From contig DMQJ01000113.1 of the NCBI GenBank assembly GCA_003455715.1, forward strand, positions 1-7,335: a DNA stretch of 7,335 nucleotides, in the 5' to 3' direction. Source of the DNA: Acidimicrobiaceae bacterium (GTDB lineage Bacteria > Actinomycetota > Acidimicrobiia > Acidimicrobiales > Ilumatobacteraceae). Below, one piece after another: positions 1 to 5,286 of the stretch (position 1 is its first letter; every line of letters begins with the position of its first letter). The position numbers were made by a program, and so were the translations under genes. The notes under the pieces were generated by a model. It ran no database searches, had not been told where the DNA came from, and worked only from the letters and a program-made list of their open reading frames with translations.

Positions 1-620
1 GGCAGGCCCACGCGGCTGACTGCCACGGTGGCGCTCGTGGTGGGGGCGGTGGCCGCGGCGTCGGTGGTTGCCCGCGCTACCCGGGCTCGACGGCTGCGCA
101 ACACCAGGTGCGCGGCAAGCAGCATCGACAGCACGCCGAACGGATACGCAAGTGAGTAGCCGACGACAGGATCGGTGAGTTCACCGGAGGCGATCTCGGC
201 GGTGAGGCTGTCGAGCGCCGCCGACAGCGCCGGGGTGTTGGTGAGTGTGCCGGCGAACAAGCCAGCGCGGGCACCCCGGTCGAGATCGAGCACAGACCCC
301 GCGGCCACCACGAGGCCGGCGGCTGCGACCAGTACCACGCCCGCCGCCAACAGCACACGCCCACCGCCATTGCGCACCTGATCGAGGAATGACGGCCCCG
401 ATGCCAGGCCGACGGTGTAGATGAACAGCGCCAGGCCGATCTGGCCCACCACGGCTGGCGTGTTGGCGAGACGTTCGTCGGCGGCCGATACCGCCAGCCC
501 GACGAACAGGGCCGCTGCTGGCCCGAGGCTGACACCCCGCACGTTGATGCCGCCGAGCGCCGCACTGACCCCGATGACAAGGAAGAGCAGCAGCACCGGG
601 TTGTCGATGAGCGTGCTCAC
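1..620 (-). CDS. AspT/YidE-type anion exchanger, N-terminal part (runs off left edge)
   Basis: This reading frame starts at GTG 620 and continues past the left edge, giving 206 complete codons. It is strongly hydrophobic, with membrane segments near residues 8-22, 30-45, 58-74, 88-110, 117-133 and 151-173. Motifs recall the aspartate:alanine exchanger (AspT/YidE/YbjL) family: LALFIYTVGLASGPSF at residues 63-78, AGTLTNTPALSAA at 123-135 and VVGYSLAYPFGV at 152-163. Family members usually have about 530-560 residues, with two such membrane halves flanking cytosolic TrkA_C domains, so only the first half is present; the Ala/Thr-rich tail after residue 180 would begin the cytosolic part. The start is limited by an in-frame TAG (630-632), which is also the stop of the preceding gene, 9 nt upstream. 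No Shine-Dalgarno is seen, so translational coupling is likely. As last gene seen in the creatininase/carbamoylase operon, it may carry a substrate or product of that pathway. Substrate is unknown; the family is fairly secure. Confidence 0.82.
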   Translation of the reverse strand, partial: MSTLIDNPVLLLFLVIGVSAALGGINVRGVSLGPAAALFVGLAVSAADERLANTPAVVGQIGLALFIYTVGLASGPSFLDQVRNGGGRVLLAAGVVLVAAAGLVVAAGSVLDLDRGARAGLFAGTLTNTPALSAALDSLTAEIASGELTDPVVGYSLAYPFGVLSMLLAAHLVLRSRRARVARATTDAAATAPTTSATVAVSRVGL

Positions 621-629
621 GGTTCGGTT

Positions 630-1010
630 CTATCGCGAGTTGGGCGACTCCGGCGCGTGACGGTAGGCGCACAGGTCGAACAGGTACCCGTCGGGGTCGG
701 CCAGGTTGGCGATGGCGCCGTACGGTTCGACTCGTGCCGGCCGTCGCTCGTCTGCTCCGAGTGCCTTCAGCCGTGCCCGTTCGCTCTCGAACTCGTCCGG
801 CTCGCACACCAGGTCGAGATGCATCCGGCCCGGTGCTGCCTCGCCGCGTTGGATGCCAAGACGCCGCACGCCAGCGGGGTCGCTCAGCACGATCCAACGG
901 TCGCCGTCTTCGCGCTCGGTCTCGGTCAGGCCGAGTGCCGCGCTCCAGAACTGCGCCGAACGATTCGGTGACGGAGCATCGAGGGTGACCAGATCGAACC
1001 GAGTTGCCAC
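630..1010 (-). CDS. VOC (glyoxalase-fold) family protein
   Basis: A 126-residue protein with two beta-alpha-beta-beta-beta modules (about residues 4-55 and 61-117), the usual size for a single-chain vicinal-oxygen-chelate protein. Recognisable pieces are AQFWSAALGL (19-28), GRMHLDLVCEP (61-71) and the closing ADPDGYLFDLC (104-114), which resemble the Glyoxalase_6-like group. Metal-binding members need His/Gln, His and Glu at set positions. Here H64 is present, the last Glu is replaced by D112, and no clear His/Gln is seen in the first strand, so it may bind metal weakly or only bind a ligand. The start is GTG 1010, 6 nt after the stop of the M20 hydrolase; a GGGAG lies 11 nt upstream, inside that gene. 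The same operon continues into the exchanger 9 nt downstream. Function is unknown; a role as isomerase, lyase or binding protein for a pathway intermediate is possible. The family call is good, the activity is not known. Confidence 0.85.
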   Translation of the reverse strand: MATRFDLVTLDAPSPNRSAQFWSAALGLTETEREDGDRWIVLSDPAGVRRLGIQRGEAAPGRMHLDLVCEPDEFESERARLKALGADERRPARVEPYGAIANLADPDGYLFDLCAYRHAPESPNSR

Positions 1011-1016
1011 GTCAGT

Positions 1017-2288
1017 TCATGCTCCCGACTCAACGGCGGCGAGCGTCAACACCACCTGCAGCAGCACATTGGCCCCCGCCTCGATGTCGGCGGGGTGCGT
1101 GTACTCGGCAATGTTGTGCGACAGACCGTTCACGCTGGGCACGAACACCATCGAGGTGGGGCACACCCGGGCCATCATCTGCGCATCGTGGCCGGCACCG
1201 CTTGGCATCCGCATCACGGAATGTCCCAATCGACGCGCCGTGTCGTCGACCAACTGGATCATCTCCGGGTCGAACTCCACTGGTTCGAAGCGGGCCAACG
1301 TGCGCTGGCGGACATCGACACCTTCAGCGGCGGCCGCGTCGCTCAACAACTGTTGGAAGCGTGCCTCGGCCTGTCGCAGCAGCTCCTCGTCGGTGTTGCG
1401 CAAGTCGACCGTGAGGGTGACAGACGCAGGCACCACATTGACCAGGTTGGGATGAAACTCCAGCCGACCAACGGTTGCCACCTGGCTGCCACCCATCTCC
1501 GTTGCGATGGCCCGCACGCCGCTCACCACCGCAGCGGCCACGACGCCCGGGTCGCGACGCAAGCGCATGGGGGTGGTGCCTGCGTGGGCCGACTGGCCGG
1601 TGAGGGTGAGCTCCGTCCACGAAATGCCCTGCACCCCGGTGACCGCCCCGATGGTGACGCTTTCGTCTTCGAGCACCGGCCCCTGCTCGATGTGCAACTC
1701 GACGAACGCCCGCGGTGCCCCGGCCGCCGGGCACGGAAGCGGACCGGCGTACCCGATGCGCTGCAGCTCGTCGCCGAGACGTGCCTCGTCGTCGGCGGCC
1801 TGCACGTCGAGTGCTTCCTCCAGCGCCATGCCGCCCACGTACACCAGGCTGCCCAACATGTCGGGCTGGAACCGTGCGCCCTCCTCGTTGGTGAAGAAGG
1901 CCACCGCCAACGGGTGCCGCAAGCGTGTGCCCGAGCCGAGCACGGTCTCCACCACTTCCAACCCACCGAGCACCCCGAGGTTGCCATCGAACCAGCCACC
2001 CGTGCGCACCGTGTCGATGTGGCTGCCCATCATCACTGGGGCAGCGCTTGGGTCGGTGCCCGGCCACACGGCCACGACGTTTCCCACCGCATCGATCGAG
2101 ACGTGCCCACCGATGTCGCGCATCCAGCCCACCACCAGATCGCGTCCTTGCCGGTCGGCGTCGGAGAGCGCCAGGCGAGCGTTGCCGCGCTCGCCGTTGG
2201 GGCCGTGCACCGCACCCACTTCACCAAGCGCTTCCAGCCGACGCCACAGGCGGGCACCATCGACGCGCAACTCCTGCGGCGCAGTCAT
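1017..2288 (-). CDS. M20-family N-carbamoyl-L-amino-acid hydrolase / allantoate amidohydrolase-like
   Basis: A 423-residue protein, full length for the Zn-dependent hydantoinase/carbamoylase family, which hydrolyses ureido compounds (N-carbamoyl amino acids, beta-ureidopropionate, allantoate) to amine, CO2 and ammonia in the cytosol. Visible motifs: GSHIDTV (89-94 and on) with H90, WFDGNLGVLGG with D101, FTNEEGARF with E135/E136, VELHIEQGPV with H199, and VNGLSHNIAE with H391; together these form the two-metal site. Substrate-binding positions of the family are also present: H235 in SAHAGTTPM, N284 in LVNVVP and R297 in VDLRN. The insert around residues 220-330 is the dimerisation/lid domain. 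The ATG at 2288 overlaps the creatininase stop as ATGA, with an AGG 5 nt upstream, indicating translational coupling. Sequence alone does not separate allantoate amidohydrolase (AllC) from carbamoylase (HyuC/AmaB) or beta-ureidopropionase. The xanthine-dehydrogenase neighbour favours a ureide from purine breakdown, whereas the creatininase partner favours a carbamoyl amino acid. Confidence 0.93.
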   Translation of the reverse strand: MTAPQELRVDGARLWRRLEALGEVGAVHGPNGERGNARLALSDADRQGRDLVVGWMRDIGGHVSIDAVGNVVAVWPGTDPSAAPVMMGSHIDTVRTGGWFDGNLGVLGGLEVVETVLGSGTRLRHPLAVAFFTNEEGARFQPDMLGSLVYVGGMALEEALDVQAADDEARLGDELQRIGYAGPLPCPAAGAPRAFVELHIEQGPVLEDESVTIGAVTGVQGISWTELTLTGQSAHAGTTPMRLRRDPGVVAAAVVSGVRAIATEMGGSQVATVGRLEFHPNLVNVVPASVTLTVDLRNTDEELLRQAEARFQQLLSDAAAAEGVDVRQRTLARFEPVEFDPEMIQLVDDTARRLGHSVMRMPSGAGHDAQMMARVCPTSMVFVPSVNGLSHNIAEYTHPADIEAGANVLLQVVLTLAAVESGA

Positions 2289-3067
2289 GCAGGCCTGCCG
2301 TAGTTGAACGCAGCGATCTCTCGCAGCGCCTCACCGACGGCCTGCACCGACCCCTCGAAGAGCGTGCGGCCCAGTTCGGCGGTGGCCTGCGTGGGGTCGC
2401 CGATGTAGCCGTCGGGGAAGAAGTCGTTGCTCAGCCAGCCGAAGCTCACCCGACCGCCGAAGCGGACGTACTGGTTCAGGGCGATTGCCTCGGGCACTCG
2501 GCGCTCGGCGAGATCCATCCGCACCAGGTGCGGTGCGAGGTGCAGCATGATCGACGTCTCGTCGGTGCCACCGTGCACGCCCATGCCCAACTCGCCGGCA
2601 GCCGATGCTCCGCCCTGATCCGGTGGAACGCCCGGATGCGCGAGAAAGGTCATCAGCCCATGAGCCAGGCGCAGTTCACGGTTGGCCACGTTCACCAATG
2701 CGCTGTTGCCGCCATGCCCATTGAGGAACACGAGGCGCTTGGCCGGCGTGGTGGCAATGCACCGCCCGAGATCGTCGAGCACGGCCAGCAGCGTCTGCGC
2801 GCTGAGCCACACGGTGCCCGGGCTCCAGGCATGCTCGTTGCTCTTCGTATACTCCAAGGTGGGCAGCAGCCACACATCCAGTTCATCGCCCACGGCTGCC
2901 ACGGTGGCCTCGGCAACGGCGGTGGCGATGACGCTGTCGGTGCTGAGCGGCAGGTGCGGGCCATGCTGCTCCACGGCTCCGAGCGGCTGCACGATGATGC
3001 TGCGCTCAGTGAGCAGCGAGGCCACCTGTGGCCCGGAGAGGTCGGGAAGGTAACGAACGCGAGTCAC
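2285..3067 (-). CDS. creatininase-family metal-dependent amidohydrolase
   Basis: A 260-residue protein, the usual creatininase-family length. This family has a flavodoxin-like fold with two metals and opens cyclic amides or cleaves formamides (creatininase; ArfB deformylase; mycofactocin peptidase MftE). Metal motifs seen are VEQHGPHLPLSTD with E33, H35 and D44, NGHGGN with H118, and HGGTDETS with H165 and E170. The KSNEH at 75-79 is a family feature. Where Pseudomonas creatininase has Glu shortly after the metal His (as I recall it), this protein has Gly (NGHGGN), as many non-creatininase members do, so creatinine need not be the substrate. GTG 3067 is the furthest upstream start, because an in-frame TAA lies at 3077-3079; there is no Shine-Dalgarno, and a TANNNT hexamer sits 6 nt upstream, suggesting a leaderless mRNA. 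It begins the four-gene operon and overlaps the carbamoylase by 4 nt. No other mft genes are visible, so MftE is unlikely. The family is sure, the substrate is not. Confidence 0.92.
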   Translation of the reverse strand: MTRVRYLPDLSGPQVASLLTERSIIVQPLGAVEQHGPHLPLSTDSVIATAVAEATVAAVGDELDVWLLPTLEYTKSNEHAWSPGTVWLSAQTLLAVLDDLGRCIATTPAKRLVFLNGHGGNSALVNVANRELRLAHGLMTFLAHPGVPPDQGGASAAGELGMGVHGGTDETSIMLHLAPHLVRMDLAERRVPEAIALNQYVRFGGRVSFGWLSNDFFPDGYIGDPTQATAELGRTLFEGSVQAVGEALREIAAFNYGRPA

Positions 3068-3081
3068 GTGTGCACGTTACC
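3049..3081. repeat. inverted repeats at the divergent start region
   Basis: GGTAACG (3049-3055) and CGTTACC (3075-3081) are perfect 7-bp inverted arms 19 bp apart. Nested off-centre inside them is a second inverted repeat, ACGTG-TG-CACGT (3066-3077), covering the creatininase start codon. The left outer arm lies in the creatininase coding sequence (the codons for R5 and Y6 overlap it) and the right arm overlaps the proposed -10 TAACGT. A regulator bound here could block the minus-strand start. Short arms like these can arise by chance, so the operator role is only suggested. Confidence 0.25.
3074..3079 (-). promoter_or_regulatory. possible -10 element (TAACGT) for a leaderless creatininase operon
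   Basis: Read on the minus strand, TAACGT matches the actinobacterial -10 pattern TANNNT. It ends 6 nt before GTG 3067, so transcription would begin at or next to the start codon. The gene has no Shine-Dalgarno and an in-frame TAA right here, which fits a leaderless transcript. No convincing -35 is seen in the GC-rich sequence upstream. Confidence 0.35.
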
Positions 3082-3103
3082 GGTGGGTCGCCGCGGCGCC
3101 CGG

Positions 3104-3109
3104 CAGAAT
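3104..3109 (+). promoter_or_regulatory. weak possible -10 element (CAGAAT) for the FAD oxidoreductase
   Basis: CAGAAT shares the key A2 and T6 of TANNNT but not T1. It ends 8 nt before ATG 3118, giving a leader of only 1-2 nt. The whole divergent gap is only 50 bp, so promoters of both genes must lie within it or overlap the opposite gene. Weak support. Confidence 0.18.
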
Positions 3110-3117
3110 GGTCGCTG

Positions 3118-4704
3118 ATGAGTGCCACGCCGACTTCCTCCACCGTTCAGGCCTCCACCGCAACTCACGACTTCGACGCCATCGTGGTGGGTGGCGGCCA
3201 CAACGGCTTGGTGTGCGCGGCCTACCTCGCTCGCGGCGGAATGCGCACCCTGCTCATCGAGGCCCGCGCTGATGTCGGTGGCACTGCTACCAGTGAGGTG
3301 TGGAGCAACGCCACGGTCAACATCTGCAACTGTGATCACCTCACGTTCCGCACCACACCTGTCATTGACGAACTGCGTCTGGCCGACCATGGCTTGCGCT
3401 ACCTCAACCTCGATCCGGCTGGCCTCAACATGGCCTGGAGCGGTGGGCCTGCCTGGGCGGCGTACCACTCGGTGGAGCGCACCGTGGAGTCCATCGGGCG
3501 CTCGTACCCGCACGAGGTCGACGGATATCGCCGGTACCTCAAGGCAGCCATGCCGGCCGTGCGGATGGTGCTCGACGCTGCCAACGATCCGCCCCGCTTC
3601 CGCAGCCTCACCCGCAAGGTGGCCGCTCGGCGCGGCCGTGGTCTGTCCACTCTGTTCCGCTGGAGTCGCCGCAGTTCAGCCGACGTGATGCGCGAGTTCT
3701 TCACCACCGACGCGCTCCAAGCACCCGGTTTGGTGGTGGGGCCAATGGTGTGGGGCATCTCGCCCGAACTGAAGGGCAGCGGTCTGGGTGCGCTGAGCTA
3801 TGCGATGCGCCACGTCGCCACCGTCGGCCGCCCAGTGGGCGGCAGCGGCGAAGTACCACGCACGCTGCGCGCCGCGTTCGAGGCAGCCGGTGGCACGGTG
3901 CGAGTGGGCACCAAAGTGCAGGCCATCACATGTGAGGGCCCCGCCGTACGCGGCGTCACCCTCGACGACGGCGCGGAGGTGACGGCTGGCGTGGTCGTCA
4001 GCGCCTGCAACCCGCACGAGACCTTCCTCCATTGGCTGCGCAACCCGCCACCGCAGGCCAAGAATCTCGTCGATCGGTGGCGCGCCGTCCCCCACGCCGA
4101 TGGCTACGAGTCGAAGATCGACGCCGTGCTCAACAAGGTTCCTCGCCTACGGCCCGTCGTGGAGGCCGGTCTCGACGACGACCTCGCGGCCTCCGCGGTG
4201 ATCGCCCCATCGATCGCCGACATGCACCGCGGTTTCGAGATGATGAACCGCGACGGCACTGTGCTCGACCAGCCAGGTTTCATTGCCAACGTCCCGTCGG
4301 TCGACGACCCTTCGCTCGCTCCGGCGGGCCAGCACGTGCTCAGCCTCGAAGCCCTGTTCACCCCGTACGCATTTCCCGGCGGCTGGGCGTCGTCGCCTGA
4401 GCCCAAGCGCTGGCTCGATCTGTACGGCGAGATGGTGGGGCCAGAGTTCGCGTCGTCGGTGGTCGACTGGCGGGCGATGACCCCCGACCGCTACGAGCGC
4501 GAGTTCCATCTCCCCCACGGCCACGCAACAAGCTTCGCCGGCGGCCCGTTGGCGGCGCTGCGCAACGACGACCCCGAGCTCACTCGCTACGAGACGCCGG
4601 TGAAAGGGCTGTACCTCACCGGTGCCGCCACCTTCCCTGGTGCAGGTGTGTGGGGAGCCAGCGGCCGCAATGCCGCACTCGTCGTGCTCGAACAACGCTC
4701 CTGA
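3118..4704 (+). CDS. FAD-dependent oxidoreductase, phytoene-desaturase / PYROXD2-like
   Basis: A 528-residue flavoprotein of the phytoene-dehydrogenase-related group (COG1233 type). After a Ser/Thr-rich, probably flexible N-terminus (1-17) comes the Rossmann FAD motif FDAIVVGGGHNG (19-30), with E48 (LLIEAR) at the end of the second strand to hold the ribose, followed by ADVGGTATS (51-59). The C-terminal FAD signature is GLYLTGAATFPGAG plus VWGASGRNAA (497-520). The middle (about 140-480) is the substrate domain, without recognisable specificity motifs; GRPVGGSGEVPRTL (237-250) is typical of the group. Expected chemistry is FAD-linked desaturation or amine-type oxidation, but the substrate is unknown. 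ATG 3118 was chosen because the protein begins shortly before the Rossmann fold; an in-frame start at 3028 would lie inside the divergent creatininase gene and add an Arg-rich stretch. It ends 27 nt from the convergent phosphoribosyltransferase. No carotenoid genes are nearby, so a carotenoid role is not supported. Confidence 0.9.
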   Translation: MSATPTSSTVQASTATHDFDAIVVGGGHNGLVCAAYLARGGMRTLLIEARADVGGTATSEVWSNATVNICNCDHLTFRTTPVIDELRLADHGLRYLNLDPAGLNMAWSGGPAWAAYHSVERTVESIGRSYPHEVDGYRRYLKAAMPAVRMVLDAANDPPRFRSLTRKVAARRGRGLSTLFRWSRRSSADVMREFFTTDALQAPGLVVGPMVWGISPELKGSGLGALSYAMRHVATVGRPVGGSGEVPRTLRAAFEAAGGTVRVGTKVQAITCEGPAVRGVTLDDGAEVTAGVVVSACNPHETFLHWLRNPPPQAKNLVDRWRAVPHADGYESKIDAVLNKVPRLRPVVEAGLDDDLAASAVIAPSIADMHRGFEMMNRDGTVLDQPGFIANVPSVDDPSLAPAGQHVLSLEALFTPYAFPGGWASSPEPKRWLDLYGEMVGPEFASSVVDWRAMTPDRYEREFHLPHGHATSFAGGPLAALRNDDPELTRYETPVKGLYLTGAATFPGAGVWGASGRNAALVVLEQRS

Positions 4705-4731
4705 CGTGTAGGACCGCCGCTCGGGCGAGGG
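4705..4731. other. 27-nt convergent gap
   Basis: The FAD oxidoreductase (plus) and phosphoribosyltransferase (minus) stop 27 nt apart. The gap can form only a short CGCC/GGCG stem with no T-run, so no convincing terminator is visible for either gene. Read-through of the two converging transcripts would generate antisense RNA. Confidence 0.4.
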
Positions 4732-5226
4732 TCAGGCGTCCTTGACGCTCCAGTCGCGCTTGGCTACCGGGTCCTTGTCGCTCCAGGGGAAGTTGATCCA
4801 CAGGTCGGTGTGCTTCCAGACGTAGTCGCACTTCACCACCGAGTGGCTCTTCTCGTAGAGGCACGCGGTGCGCACCTCGGCCACCTTCCCCTCACAGAAG
4901 TCGAGCACGCTGCGCAAGGTGTGGCCCGTGTCGGCCACGTCGTCGGCGATGAGGATCTTGAAGTGACTGGCGTCGACGAAGTCGGGAGCCGGCGGCAGGA
5001 TGCGAGGCACTTCGAGGCGCTCATCCACCCCGGTGTAGAACTCGACATTCATCGTGTACACGTTCTTCACGCTGAGCGCATAGCCAAGCGCACCACCGAT
5101 GAGGAGGCCGCCACGAGCGATCGACAAGATCATGTCGGGCTCGTAATCGTCGGCCACCTGCTGAGCCAGCTCTCGCGAGGCTGTTCCGAACACTTCCCAC
5201 GTCATGATTTCGCGCACGTCAGACAT
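4732..5226 (-). CDS. purine-type phosphoribosyltransferase (COG2236-like)
   Basis: A 164-residue type I phosphoribosyltransferase. The PRPP-binding loop is ILIADDVADTGHT (91-103), with the paired acids D95-D96. The pyrophosphate loop is IARGG (36-40), and the hood ends in DLWINFPW (141-148), the C-terminal W..FPW pattern I associate with the Hpt1/COG2236 and xanthine-guanine PRT group. The reaction would be purine base + PRPP giving nucleotide + PPi, in the cytosol. The start is taken at ATG 5226. An in-frame TTG at 5235 would add three residues but lies within a TANNNT hexamer, so ATG is preferred. The gene follows the xanthine-dehydrogenase subunit by 60 nt on the same strand, so salvage and oxidation of the same base may be encoded side by side. 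The exact base (guanine, xanthine, hypoxanthine) cannot be told from sequence alone, and some COG2236 proteins have no known substrate. Confidence 0.85.
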   Translation of the reverse strand: MSDVREIMTWEVFGTASRELAQQVADDYEPDMILSIARGGLLIGGALGYALSVKNVYTMNVEFYTGVDERLEVPRILPPAPDFVDASHFKILIADDVADTGHTLRSVLDFCEGKVAEVRTACLYEKSHSVVKCDYVWKHTDLWINFPWSDKDPVAKRDWSVKDA

Positions 5227-5286
5227 CGGCGCCAACCTAACCGATGAGCAGGCTGCGCATGAAAGACCGGCTCGCCATTCGTCGGC
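5227..5286 (-). other. 60-nt spacer between the xanthine-dehydrogenase subunit and the phosphoribosyltransferase
   Basis: It contains the TAGGTT hexamer and a 13-codon reading frame (ATG 5278 to TAG 5237) of no evident significance. I see no strong terminator hairpin or T-run, so co-transcription of the two flanking genes remains possible. Confidence 0.4.
5234..5239 (-). promoter_or_regulatory. possible -10 element (TAGGTT) for a leaderless phosphoribosyltransferase mRNA
   Basis: Minus-strand TAGGTT fits TANNNT and ends 7 nt before ATG 5226, placing the transcript start at or beside the start codon. No good Shine-Dalgarno precedes the ATG. A poor -35 candidate (TTCATG, 18-bp spacer) lies upstream. 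This could be an internal promoter in addition to read-through from the upstream gene. Confidence 0.3.

Noticed and set aside
181..897. Minus-strand frame spanning the VOC and exchanger genes
   Set aside because: It is out of frame with both motif-bearing proteins and Arg-rich; a shadow.
1095..2303. Long plus-strand reading frame (402 codons) opposite the carbamoylase
   Set aside because: It lies antisense to a gene with all family motifs, and its product is His/Arg/Ala-rich with no recognisable domain; such frames are common in high-GC DNA.
2285..3067. Identity as mycofactocin peptidase MftE
   Set aside because: None of the other mycofactocin genes is present; the neighbours are a carbamoylase and a transporter.
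1925..3118. Long plus-strand reading frame (397 codons) opposite carbamoylase and creatininase
   Set aside because: It crosses two well-supported minus-strand genes, starts in an Arg/Pro-rich stretch and has no family features.
3118..4704. Sarcosine oxidase, to complete a creatinine-to-glycine route
   Set aside because: The C-terminal GLYLTGAATFPGAG signature and length fit the phytoene-desaturase group, not monomeric sarcosine oxidase.
4715..4727. CGCC/GGCG stem as a terminator between convergent genes
   Set aside because: Only 4 bp and no T-run on either strand.
5237..5278. 13-codon reading frame ahead of the phosphoribosyltransferase as a possible leader peptide
   Set aside because: No ribosome site, no attenuator hairpins, and a likely transcript start downstream of it would leave it out of the mRNA.
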